Assembly: GCA_964427005.1 (NCBI GenBank)
Contig: CAYRTL010000001.1
Span: forward strand, 148,584 to 212,583
Length of the DNA stretch: 64,000 nucleotides
Reading direction: 5' to 3'
Source of the DNA: JAMXLO01 sp964427005
GTDB lineage: Bacteria; Pseudomonadota; Alphaproteobacteria; Acetobacterales; Acetobacteraceae
Position numbers and translations under genes: made by a program. The notes below the pieces were generated by a model, which saw only the letters and a program-made list of their open reading frames with translations, was not told the origin of the DNA and searched no databases. How positions within the stretch are numbered: the first letter of the stretch is position 1; each line of letters opens with the position of its first letter. Positions 54,317-63,162 of the stretch are shown here, in pieces.

Positions 54317-56062
54317 TCAGGCCGGCTGCAGGTTCCACAGCACGATCGGATAGGTCAGGTGCCAGGAAGCGCCATTAACGTAATTGTTGTCAGCCGTCGG
54401 CCAGTTCTTCCAGTAGGTGGTATTCATCGGAATACGGTGGAAGTTCTGCACCAACTGGATGTCTGGAAGGTCCGGCAGCCAGATCTCCATCGCCCTATGG
54501 AACAGCTCGATCATCTTCGGCTTGTTGTTCGGGTCGGTGACGTACATTTCGTCCGTGATCTTGTCGAACTCGTCGTTCTTCCAGCGCGCGAAATTGACGA
54601 GATGTGCACCAGGCACTGCGACACTGCGGCCCTGGTACAGACGCAGCGTCGAATAAGGCTCGGTGATCGAACCGCCATGGCCGTAGATTGATCCCACATA
54701 TTGGCCCTTCTGGAAGCGATCGTCGAAATCGGGCGGTATGCTCATCGACGCATCGACGCCGTGCCGCTTCAGCATTTCCGACAACACGGGGCCGATCGCA
54801 GGCCCGGAGGCGCCGAAGCCGATAATGTCCAGCGTCAGCTTCTTGCCTTGCGGATCGGTCCAGAACCCGCCTTGCTTCTTGAAGCCCTTGCCCGAGAGCA
54901 ATGCGTCGCCCTTCTTCGGGTCGAAAGCCAGCGTGTCATACTTCGCCAGCAGGTCCTTCACCGCATCGAAGTAGGGCTGTAGCGGCGGATAGGGTGGCAT
55001 GGGCAGCGACGATGCCTGCGATGCTCCGAGATAGCCTACGTCGATCAGTTGCTGCCGATCGATATAGTGGGACAGCGCCCAGCGCACGTCCTTATCGTCG
55101 AACGGCTTCACTTCGTTGTTCACATAGAGCGAGATTGGCCACCAATCGACATAGCCGTAGGGCGGCTTCTGGCCACTGTGCGTGATGATCTTGGGATTGC
55201 CGCGGAACAAGGTCGGGAACGTTGCCGGCTGCATGCCAGTGCCGGCGTCCAGCTGGTTCGTGATCAGCGCCTGCGCTGCAGCCTGCTCACCCGCGAATGG
55301 CAGCCAAATTGTGCGCTCGACCGCTGGCATCGGTGCGAGGCCTGCCTTCGCAGCCCACCACTCGGAGCGCCGGTCGAACACCTTCTGCTGCAACGACGCA
55401 TCTACCACCTTCCATGGACCTGTTGTGACTGGCCAGCCTTTGGCAATGTCGAAGTGCTTGAACGTCGTCCAGTCCTGCCCGGAGAAGATGTGCTTCGGCA
55501 CGATATAAACGCCGATGTCGTATTTATAGGTCAGGAAGAAGAAGAAGCGCGGCGCCGGCACGATGAAGTCAATGACGACGGTATTAGCGTCTGTCGCCTT
55601 TGCCTCCTTCATCACCTGCTGTACATCGATACCCCATTTCACCTTGCCGCCGATATCGCGCAGGCTGTTCAGCGTATAAGCCACATCCTCCGCTGAGAAT
55701 GGCGTGCCGTCGGACCAGGAAATTCCCGAGCGCGTCTTGATGGTGAGCTGTTTGAAATCGGGCGCGTACTGATAGCTCTCTGCCAGCCACATATAGGTCT
55801 TGTCGGCAAACGCACTGTAGTAGGCAAGCGGCTCATAGATGATGTTGGCGCCGTTCTGGTGATTGGACCCGAGCGAGTACGGATTCCACAGCTCGAAATC
55901 CACCCACCGTCCCTCGCGTCCACCCCAGACCAGGCTCATCGTCCTGTTCCGTGGCGGAGCCGCCGGTTGCGCCGTGGCTAGACCGATCGGGGTCAAGGCG
56001 GCAGCCGTCGCAGCCGCAGCGGTCTTCAGGACATCGCGACGACTCGTTCTGTAGCCGGACAT
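54317..56062 (-). CDS. Peptide ABC transporter substrate-binding protein (family 5)
   Basis: The 581-residue protein has a clear Tat signal (RTSRRDVLKTAAAATAAALTPIG) and the family 5 binding-protein fold: LAESYQYAPDFKQLTIKTRSGISWSDGTPFSAEDV is the signature region. It is the periplasmic receptor feeding the DppBCDF-type genes below. Family members bind di- to oligopeptides, but also nickel, haem, opines or sugars, so 'peptide' is a family-level guess. A 92-bp gap separates it from the upstream unknown gene. Confidence 0.9.
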   Translation of the reverse strand: MSGYRTSRRDVLKTAAAATAAALTPIGLATAQPAAPPRNRTMSLVWGGREGRWVDFELWNPYSLGSNHQNGANIIYEPLAYYSAFADKTYMWLAESYQYAPDFKQLTIKTRSGISWSDGTPFSAEDVAYTLNSLRDIGGKVKWGIDVQQVMKEAKATDANTVVIDFIVPAPRFFFFLTYKYDIGVYIVPKHIFSGQDWTTFKHFDIAKGWPVTTGPWKVVDASLQQKVFDRRSEWWAAKAGLAPMPAVERTIWLPFAGEQAAAQALITNQLDAGTGMQPATFPTLFRGNPKIITHSGQKPPYGYVDWWPISLYVNNEVKPFDDKDVRWALSHYIDRQQLIDVGYLGASQASSLPMPPYPPLQPYFDAVKDLLAKYDTLAFDPKKGDALLSGKGFKKQGGFWTDPQGKKLTLDIIGFGASGPAIGPVLSEMLKRHGVDASMSIPPDFDDRFQKGQYVGSIYGHGGSITEPYSTLRLYQGRSVAVPGAHLVNFARWKNDEFDKITDEMYVTDPNNKPKMIELFHRAMEIWLPDLPDIQLVQNFHRIPMNTTYWKNWPTADNNYVNGASWHLTYPIVLWNLQPA

Positions 56063-56154
56063 TATCTCTTCCTCCCTCGCGTGTCCTGCAGTTGAGCGGA
56101 CTATGCATACGCTCCCCGGACCATCAAGGGAATGCTCTTGGCACTAATTGGCCG

Positions 56155-58032
56155 TCAGAACCCGAACATATGGTCCAGCGAAAATCCACCGGCCTCGTCC
56201 ATCAGTCCGTGATAGCCAAATAGCCGGCACGTGGTATCGCGCACCAACACATAACCATCCGGTCCTGCCTGCCGCATCGCTGCGTCGCCAAACACAAGGT
56301 GCGGCCATACCATCGTGGAACCCGAACACGCGATCGCGACGCCACGCTCCGTAATTACTTTGCCGCCGCCATCGTGCAGCAAGAGCATCGTTGAAGACCG
56401 CGCATACCAGGGCGTGGATGATGGATAGATCAATACAGCGAAGCTGCGTCGACGCGCGTCGCCCAGTTTGAGGAACAGCCGCGTGCTCAATCCCGGTGGC
56501 GGGCCGTTGTAGGATTGCGGCTCATCGCGATATGTCATGATGGTATTGAAGATGTGCCCGCCGAAGCTGGACTCGGCGACGTGGCCCGACTGCCGCTCCT
56601 CGTAGCGGAACAGCGCATGCAGCCAACCGTCCGCTTCACCACCATCTCGGAAATCATACACCAGTTCGGCGTGTCCCGCCGATACATCGTCAACATCGAC
56701 CGCCAACTCGTGACTTCGCGGCAGACAACCCAGGAACCGCTCCGCTACCCTATTTCCAGCTTCATCGAATACATCGAGGCGCAGCGGCAGCGTCTTCTGT
56801 GACACAGTCATCGGCGTGGGCTGAACAATGCTACGGAACCGATCTCGCGGCAGTACAGGAAATGGCAGCAGATAGCCGCGTCCCAACTGCTCCGGCAGCT
56901 TGGGGATGACAGGATCAGCCTTCAGGTCACTACGCTCGACATTGACGTGCGCGATGCGAACGCGCTCGCCTCGTGTCACCTCGTAACGCGGCCGCACAAC
57001 GTGCCGTCCAGCCCGCAATTCAATCTGCGCCGGCCAGCGCAGCGCTGGCAACACATCCGCAACATCAATAGCAATGGTGGCAAAGGGTCCAACTGTCTGC
57101 TTCAACAGCACCGGCCGTTCCACGCCCATCCGGTCGAGAGCGACCGCACCGGCCGGTATCGGTGTGGCGTGGCTGTTCTGTAACCACAAGATCACACGCT
57201 CGTCGTCGCGCGGAGCCGGCAAGCCGGCATAGCGATCCGACGGCCACGCGTTGGCATCGTGTGTGCACGACAGGCTTGCGCCATTGTCGCTCGCATAGGT
57301 GTCCAGCGCATATTTCACCACATCGTGGCCGGCCGCGCCGATCGCGTGGATGAACAACTGACCGGTGAAGGCAGGCAGATTGAACCTTTCGCGCGCGGCG
57401 CGGCTGTCGATGGAGAAGCCGCACGGTGCTGCAGCTACCTCTTGCTGCCATGTCGCCAGCACGTTGCCAGTGTGGTCGAACAGCCGCAGCCACAGCCGGA
57501 TGGCGCCGCCGCCATAGCCGGACCAATAATTCGCGGACACCAATCGTGTGGACAACCCGTTAGCGTCGCGGAAGAAGGCGAAGTTCGTCGCGAAGTTCAG
57601 CTTGTCGAGATAGCGTGCTCGGTTGGTCAGCAGCGCGTTCGGCAGCTTCACCTCATCCAGTGTAACCACCTCGATCGACGGCGGCAGCAGATGCGCGATC
57701 CGGGCCGCGATACGGGCGGCATCGAACGCGGCTATCAACAAGGTTCGTGCTTCGCTCTGCGGCAGATCGGTCAATGCTCGCGCCATGTGGCCGGCGCGCT
57801 CCGCGCCGACCGCGCTCACGTCGTGCACATAAACGCCGGTGATGTTGGGCATATCCGGATACAGCGCAAGGAGTGGCGCGGCTATGCCTTCGGGATCGTA
57901 CAGTGCCACCGGCCCCGATTGCCCCAGCCGTGCGTACAACCGACTGATCGCCTCCGCTGCCAACGGATGGGCCAACGCCTTGTACAGCACGTTGCCGCCG
58001 ACGCGATTGTCAAACGTCTCGATGTTCAGCAT
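56155..58032 (-). CDS. Unrecognised 625-residue protein beside an ELM1 gene
   Basis: I do not recognise a family. The N-terminal ~150 residues (NVLYKALAHPLAAEAISRLY, GPVALYDPEGIAAPLLALYP, SEARTLLIAAFDAARIAARI) look like a Rossmann-type domain. The rest is beta-rich and may be repetitive, with aromatic strands such as SANYWSGYGGGAIRLWLRLFD and GLSTRLFLKLGDARRRSF. There is no signal or membrane segment. ATG 58032 overlaps the ELM1 gene stop by 7 bp, implying translational coupling; the longer frame to 58116 lies within that gene. A joint envelope or glycan role is only a guess. Confidence 0.7.
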   Translation of the reverse strand: MLNIETFDNRVGGNVLYKALAHPLAAEAISRLYARLGQSGPVALYDPEGIAAPLLALYPDMPNITGVYVHDVSAVGAERAGHMARALTDLPQSEARTLLIAAFDAARIAARIAHLLPPSIEVVTLDEVKLPNALLTNRARYLDKLNFATNFAFFRDANGLSTRLVSANYWSGYGGGAIRLWLRLFDHTGNVLATWQQEVAAAPCGFSIDSRAARERFNLPAFTGQLFIHAIGAAGHDVVKYALDTYASDNGASLSCTHDANAWPSDRYAGLPAPRDDERVILWLQNSHATPIPAGAVALDRMGVERPVLLKQTVGPFATIAIDVADVLPALRWPAQIELRAGRHVVRPRYEVTRGERVRIAHVNVERSDLKADPVIPKLPEQLGRGYLLPFPVLPRDRFRSIVQPTPMTVSQKTLPLRLDVFDEAGNRVAERFLGCLPRSHELAVDVDDVSAGHAELVYDFRDGGEADGWLHALFRYEERQSGHVAESSFGGHIFNTIMTYRDEPQSYNGPPPGLSTRLFLKLGDARRRSFAVLIYPSSTPWYARSSTMLLLHDGGGKVITERGVAIACSGSTMVWPHLVFGDAAMRQAGPDGYVLVRDTTCRLFGYHGLMDEAGGFSLDHMFGF

Positions 58033-58985
58033 GGCGCGTCCAGATGCGAGAGACCGAGCCGGCGGCACATTTCGGCCGCCGCCTCTGCCGTGTCGTCGAG
58101 CGGTGTCACAGGCCACAGCTCGAGCCGACCATTGAACTCGCGTACACGGCCTTCCTTGAGCAGCCCATCAGTGAACAGACTGTTGCGGCGGGATCGGCCG
58201 GGAAGCTTCGCTAGCATCACCGGCGCCGTTGTTGCCACCGCTTCGGAAACCATCGAGACGCTGTCCATCGTCACGACGATCGCATCGGCTAGAGCCAGCA
58301 TGCCGAAATAAGGATTGTCGCCATTGCCGTCCCAAACGTAACCGCCGAGCGGTGTCAGGACGTCAGCCAGCACGCGTGTCACGCCGCGATCCGTGCGGCG
58401 TGACGGCGTCACCGCAGCACCGACGCCATCACGCTGCATCATGGTTGCGAGCTGCACTGCCAGCTCACGTCCCACCGTAGCGTCGAGACGAAAGCGACCA
58501 TTGCTGCCGCCAACGAGCACCGCAACCAGCGGCCGTTTCAGATGCGCCAGCCGTGGTTCCCATTCCCGAGCTGCCTCCGCCAGCCGCGCCGGCGTGACAC
58601 GATGCAGGGCAGTGCGAGTCACCACCACGTTCGGGCCGGTCAGCTCATCGTGGCGGTTGACGACCACCAGGTCGAAGCGCCTCGGGTCCATTCGGGGATG
58701 CTGCACCTGCACGACAGGGCGGCTTCCTCGGCGCAACGCGGCGCCGACTGCAGCCGCCACCCCACCGCAGCCGATGACCAGCTCGGGCAGAGGCGCCCGC
58801 AAGGCGTCCGGCACCGCGGCCAAGGGCGCGGGCCAGAACGAAGCCGCAACCCATTTCCATGGGGCGCGCGGCGCCAACACCCGCAGCTCCGGCCGCAGTC
58901 CGGCAGCCTCAGCCAGACCGAGCGCCTGCGTCTGCAATCCGGCGTAGCCCTCACTAAGAATCCAGGACGTCGCGGCGACCGACAT
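58026..58985 (-). CDS. ELM1 family (DUF1022) protein
   Basis: The 319-residue protein has WILSEGYAGLQTQALGLAEA at the start, LVIGCGGVAAAVGAAL, QVQHPRMDPRRFDLVVVNRHDE and late DAIVVTMDSVSMVSEA. This is the bacterial family related to plant mitochondrial fission protein ELM1, with a GT-B-like fold reminiscent of LPS core glycosyltransferases. Its bacterial function is not known. It is first in a long minus-strand run and divergent (76 bp) from a PuuE-GT9-MFS set. Confidence 0.83.
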   Translation of the reverse strand: MSVAATSWILSEGYAGLQTQALGLAEAAGLRPELRVLAPRAPWKWVAASFWPAPLAAVPDALRAPLPELVIGCGGVAAAVGAALRRGSRPVVQVQHPRMDPRRFDLVVVNRHDELTGPNVVVTRTALHRVTPARLAEAAREWEPRLAHLKRPLVAVLVGGSNGRFRLDATVGRELAVQLATMMQRDGVGAAVTPSRRTDRGVTRVLADVLTPLGGYVWDGNGDNPYFGMLALADAIVVTMDSVSMVSEAVATTAPVMLAKLPGRSRRNSLFTDGLLKEGRVREFNGRLELWPVTPLDDTAEAAAEMCRRLGLSHLDAPC

Positions 58986-59061
58986 GCCGCGGCTTTTCGG
59001 CGCGTATCACGGGCCAGTCAACCAGTGGTCAGCGCCGCCCGATCGGTGCATCTTCGGGCCC

Positions 59062-59958
59062 ATGGACCGCGATCTCATCGGCTATGGCCCAAATCCGCCC
59101 GACCCGAAATGGCCTGGCGGTGCGCGGCTCGCCTTCAACTTCGTGCTGAACTACGAGGAGGGATCGGAACCGTCGGTGCCCGACGGCGATCCTGCGTCCG
59201 AATGGGGTCTGACCGAGAACGGCATGCTCAATCCGGGGGTGAGAGGCCGCGACCTCGCTGCCGAGGGCATGTTTGCCTACGGCAGCCGCGTGGCGTTCTG
59301 GCGGATCATGCGTCTCTTCGCCGAGAGAAAGCTGCCGCTCACGGTGTTCGGCTGTGCACTGGCATTGGAGCGCCATCCGCCCGCTGCCGCTGCCATCCGT
59401 GCGGCCGGCCACGATGTCTGTTGCCATGGCTGGCGCTGGGAGAAGCACTTCGAGCTGTCCGAAGACGAGGAACGGGAGCGAATCCGGCGGGCGGTCGCCT
59501 CGCTGAGGGAGACCATCGGGAAGCGGCCGCTTGGATGGTATTGCCGCTACGGACCCAGCCTGAACACCCGCAGGCTCCTGGTCCAGGAGGGCGGCTTTTT
59601 TTATGACTCAGATGCTTATGACGATGAGCTACCCTACTGGACGACGGTCGAAGGGCGGCCCCATCTGGTCGTCCCCTACAGCCTTTCGACCAATGACTCG
59701 AAGTTCGGTCGCGGCACGTTCGCCACGGGCGATGACTTCTTCACCTACTGCCGGGACGCGTTCGACTTCCTCTATCGGGAAGGAGCCACGCAACCGAAGA
59801 TGCTGTCGATCGGCTTGCATATGAGGATTATCGGCCATCCGGCCCGTGCCGGCGGACTGGAACGTCTGCTCGATCATGTTGGACGCTTGCCTGACGTTTG
59901 GATTACCCGCCGTATCGACATTGCCCGACACTGGGCCGCCACCCACCCGCCAGCCTGA
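59062..59958 (+). CDS. PuuE-like polysaccharide deacetylase family protein (putative allantoinase)
   Basis: The 298-residue protein begins MDRDLIGYGPNPPDPKWPGG and continues FNFVLNYEEGSE, YGSRVAFWRIMRLF and CCHGWRWEKHF, the typical opening of cofactor-independent PuuE allantoinases of the NodB superfamily. No other purine genes are in the window, and related proteins act on other amides or N-acetyl groups. ATG 59062 is chosen at the conserved N-terminus rather than 58984. Its TGA overlaps the next ATG (TGATG). Confidence 0.78.
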   Translation: MDRDLIGYGPNPPDPKWPGGARLAFNFVLNYEEGSEPSVPDGDPASEWGLTENGMLNPGVRGRDLAAEGMFAYGSRVAFWRIMRLFAERKLPLTVFGCALALERHPPAAAAIRAAGHDVCCHGWRWEKHFELSEDEERERIRRAVASLRETIGKRPLGWYCRYGPSLNTRRLLVQEGGFFYDSDAYDDELPYWTTVEGRPHLVVPYSLSTNDSKFGRGTFATGDDFFTYCRDAFDFLYREGATQPKMLSIGLHMRIIGHPARAGGLERLLDHVGRLPDVWITRRIDIARHWAATHPPA

Positions 59959-60917
59959 TGGCCGATCCGCAGCGTATTCTGGTGCTCAAGCTGGGCGCCT
60001 TGGGCAATGTCGTCCTGTCGTTCGGTCCGTTCGCCGCAATCCGACGCCACCACCGGACCGCCCACATCACGCTGCTCACGACTCCGCCGTTCGCGGACTG
60101 GATGACCCGTTCACCCTGGTTCGATACCGTCTGGGCGGCTGAACGTCTCGAATGGTGGGATCTTCCTGGTTGGCTGCGCCTGCGCCGGCGCCTGATCAAG
60201 GGCAGCTTCGACCGCGTCTACGATCTCCAGACCTCTAGCCGGTCCAGTCGGCTCTTCCAGTTATTTCCTCGACACAGACGACCGGACTGGTCGGGCATCG
60301 CACGGAGCTGCTCCCTGCCCGATCGCGATCCGAACCGCGACCGCTTGCATGATGTTGATCGCCAGTTCGGCCAACTCCGCCAGGCGGGCATTGTCACTCA
60401 CGAGCCAGCCGACGTGTCATGGAGCCATGCGGATATCGAAGGCTTCGCAATACCCGATAATTACGCCCTCCTCGCCCCCGGCAGTTCGCCGCACCGGCTG
60501 GTCAAACGCTGGCCGGCTGACCGGTATCGCGAGCTGGCCTTCATGCTGAACCAGCGTGGCATGACGCCAGTGGTGATCGGCACCACGCCGGAGCATCCAT
60601 TGGCTCAAGCCAGCCTGGCCGGCGTACCGGGCCTCGACCTCACGGGGCGCACCAGCCTTGACCAGCTTGTATCGCTCGGACGCGCCGCCCGCGTCGCCAT
60701 CGGCAATGACACCGGGCCGATGCACGTGATCGCGGCCACTGGCTGCCCGTCGGTCGTCCTGTTCTCGCGGGACTCGGATCCCGAGCTGTGCGCGCCACGT
60801 GGGCCGCGGGTGAGCACATTACGACGGGCTGACCTGCGCGAACTCGACGCCAACACAGTCTTGGCAGCTGTAATGCAGGCAACGGCATCGCCTGCCGGCG
60901 CGCTGGTCGCCGAGTAA
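59958..60917 (+). CDS. Family 9 glycosyltransferase (heptosyltransferase-like)
   Basis: The 319-residue GT-B enzyme begins RILVLKLGALGNVVLSFGPF and has LLAPGSSPHRLVKRWPADRY and IGNDTGPMHVIAATGCPSVVLFS, the conserved donor site of ADP-heptose:LPS heptosyltransferases. It probably works on LPS core at the cytoplasmic side of the inner membrane. It overlaps the flanking genes by one base at each end, so all three genes are coupled. Confidence 0.88.
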   Translation: MADPQRILVLKLGALGNVVLSFGPFAAIRRHHRTAHITLLTTPPFADWMTRSPWFDTVWAAERLEWWDLPGWLRLRRRLIKGSFDRVYDLQTSSRSSRLFQLFPRHRRPDWSGIARSCSLPDRDPNRDRLHDVDRQFGQLRQAGIVTHEPADVSWSHADIEGFAIPDNYALLAPGSSPHRLVKRWPADRYRELAFMLNQRGMTPVVIGTTPEHPLAQASLAGVPGLDLTGRTSLDQLVSLGRAARVAIGNDTGPMHVIAATGCPSVVLFSRDSDPELCAPRGPRVSTLRRADLRELDANTVLAAVMQATASPAGALVAE

Positions 60918-62311
60918 TGGCGGATCAGCCTCAGATACATCTCGCCCAACCATCCCCCGACGGAGTACCGCTGCCGCAGCGTTACTGGGCGATCCTGACC
61001 ATAGCTCTCGGGCTGACACTGGCGGTACTCGATGGAGCGATCGCTAATGTCGCGCTGCCGACAATCGCGCGGGACCTGAATGCCAGCCCGGCAGCCTCGA
61101 TCTGGGTAGTGAACGCGTATCAGCTTGCCGTGACGATATCGCTGCTGCCGCTGGCATCACTCGGCGACATCTACGGCTATCGTCGCGTGTACCAGTATGG
61201 CCTGGTCGTATTCACCATTGCCTCCCTTGGCTGCGCGCTTTCCGACTCGCTGCTGACATTGACCATTGCACGGATCATCCAGGGATTCGGCGCAGCGGGC
61301 ATCATGAGCGTGAATGGCGCGCTGGTCCGCTTCATCTATCCACGCCGATGGATCGGGCGCGGCGTGGGGCTTAACGCGACCATTGGATCGATCGCTTCTG
61401 CTGTCGGCCCCACCGTTGCTTCGGCCATCCTGTCCGTTGCCGCGTGGCCGTGGCTGTTTGCGGTCAACGTACCGATTGGCGCAATTGCCATTCCCATTGC
61501 GTGGCGCGCGCTGCCGCATACGCCCAGTTCCGGCGTACGCTTCGATGGGCTGAGTGCGCTCTTGAGTGCCTTAACCTTCGGCACTCTGATCAGTGCGATC
61601 AGCGGGTTGGGCCATGGCGAAAGCGCAACACTTGCCGTTGCCGAGCTTTGCCTCGCTGGAGTTTTCGGCTTCGTGCTCGCGACGCGGGAACTGTCGCAAA
61701 GCTCGCCCATGTTGCCCATCGACCTGTTGAAGATCCGGCTGTTCGCCTTGTCGGTAGCGACGTCCATCTGCGCCTTCCTTGCTCAGTCGATGGCGCTGGT
61801 ATCGCTGCCGTTCCTCTTCGAGAACACGCTGGGCCGCAGCCAGGTGCAGACCGGACTGCTGCTGACGCCTTGGCCGCTGGCAGTGGCGGTGATTGCGCCG
61901 TTCAGCGGGCGATTGTCCGATCGTTATCCGGCCGGGTTGCTCGGTGGATGTGGTCTGGCGGTGATGGCAACGGGGCTGGCATTGGTAGCGTGGTTGCCCG
62001 CGCATCCCTCGACTTTCGACATAGTGTGGCGACTGCTGATCTGCGGCATCGGATTTGGCTTCTTCAACACTCCCAACAATCGCGCGATCCTCACCACCGC
62101 GCCGCCACATCGGGCGGGAGCAGCCAGCGGCATGCAGGCTACGGCACGGCTGCTGGGCCAAAGCATGGGGGCGGCGATGGTGGCGCTGATGTTCGGACTG
62201 TTCGCGGAAAGCGGGACGCGCGAGTCACTGATTGTGGCGGCATGTGCCGCGGCCGGCGCAGCCATCGTCAGCTTCTCAAGGTTGAGCGGCGGGACCCGAC
62301 TGCCCCGATAG
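60917..62311 (+). CDS. MFS transporter, DHA2 (14-helix) drug/proton antiporter type
   Basis: The 464-residue protein has about 14 hydrophobic segments. The first contains ILTIALGLTLAVLDGAIANVALP with the DHA2 motif D1 pattern, followed by ASLGDIYGYRRVYQYGL (motif A) and FGAAGIMSVNGALVRFI. DHA2 members export drugs, dyes or antiseptics using the proton gradient. Coupled by TAATG to the GT9 gene. Whether it exports a drug or a metabolite made by the operon is unknown. Confidence 0.86.
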   Translation: MADQPQIHLAQPSPDGVPLPQRYWAILTIALGLTLAVLDGAIANVALPTIARDLNASPAASIWVVNAYQLAVTISLLPLASLGDIYGYRRVYQYGLVVFTIASLGCALSDSLLTLTIARIIQGFGAAGIMSVNGALVRFIYPRRWIGRGVGLNATIGSIASAVGPTVASAILSVAAWPWLFAVNVPIGAIAIPIAWRALPHTPSSGVRFDGLSALLSALTFGTLISAISGLGHGESATLAVAELCLAGVFGFVLATRELSQSSPMLPIDLLKIRLFALSVATSICAFLAQSMALVSLPFLFENTLGRSQVQTGLLLTPWPLAVAVIAPFSGRLSDRYPAGLLGGCGLAVMATGLALVAWLPAHPSTFDIVWRLLICGIGFGFFNTPNNRAILTTAPPHRAGAASGMQATARLLGQSMGAAMVALMFGLFAESGTRESLIVAACAAAGAAIVSFSRLSGGTRLPR

Positions 62312-62321
62312 GACCATTCAT

Positions 62322-63029
62322 TCAGAACATCATCAGCGCCATGCTCATCAAATGTGCTGGGCTGATGTGCTCCACGTCCTCCACGTGTAACCCTATCGCA
62401 CGGGCCGCTTCCTTTGGATGAGTCGAGATCAAAAAGTGTGACGCGTTCCTGATCGTCCGAACCGAAGCGTTTTTCATACATTCGCCGAGCAGTTCGTTTC
62501 CGCGTTGCACAGCCGGATGGCTCCTGCCGCCATACAGAATAAGAGTTGGAACTTCGATGTTGGCCAGCGAATCCGGTGTCGGGTGGAAGCTGAANNNNNN
62601 NNNNNNNNNNNNNNNNNNNNNNNNNNNNNNNNNNNNNNNNNNNNNNNNNNNNNNNNNNNNNNNNNNNNNNNNNNNNNNNNNNNNNNNNNNNNNNAGACTT
62701 GACAACGGCACCTCGCGCCGCAGCGCGACCGAAAGCGCAGTAAGGCCGCCAAACGAATGGCCGACCAGATGCACGGGGCAGCCAGCCTGGCGAACGACAG
62801 TCTCCACGATTTCGGCCTCACAGCCGATGTCGGTGCGGACGCCGGTGCGGCGTTCCTCCGTCCCGCCATAGCCCAATAGACTGGTAGTCACACAACGGAA
62901 TCTTCGGTCGAGCAGCGAGATGATCGGCCGCCACGCGGCGGCTGTACTGCATGACCCTGGCACAAAGACGATGGTCGGCCCGTCGCCGCTCTCATCGTAG
63001 TCGATCATTCCGAACTGGTCCTGAATCAT
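62322..63029 (-). CDS. Alpha/beta hydrolase, interrupted by a scaffold gap
   Basis: The N-terminal part has IVFVPGSCSTAAAWRP (oxyanion region) and the nucleophile elbow VHLVGHSFGGLTALSVAL. The C-terminal part has SLANIEVPTLILYGG and the catalytic His in RNASHFLISTHP. The middle of the cap and core is missing under the Ns; the flanks do not overlap, so real sequence is absent and the frame across it is accidental. Homology is sufficient for family but not for substrate (esterase, haloperoxidase-like or similar). Confidence 0.75.
   Translation of the reverse strand: MIQDQFGMIDYDESGDGPTIVFVPGSCSTAAAWRPIISLLDRRFRCVTTSLLGYGGTEERRTGVRTDIGCEAEIVETVVRQAGCPVHLVGHSFGGLTALSVALRREVPLSSXXXXXXXXXXXXXXXXXXXXXXXXXXXXXXXXXXFSFHPTPDSLANIEVPTLILYGGRSHPAVQRGNELLGECMKNASVRTIRNASHFLISTHPKEAARAIGLHVEDVEHISPAHLMSMALMMF
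62595..62694. other. Scaffold gap (100 N)
   Basis: A placeholder of exactly 100 bases inside an alpha/beta hydrolase gene. Unlike the gap at 11011, the sequences on either side are different, so unread DNA of unknown length is really missing. Confidence 0.97.
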
Positions 63030-63162
63030 AGGCGTCCACCGTCACAACTGGCGTTTGCTGGACGCGCAGTTGGGTGCGATGTGCCGTTGTCACAAAGGAT
63101 GAGTTCTCATCTCATGCCTGAGATCAGCTCATGCTCCGCTGTCGTTGGCCGAAGTACCGTGC

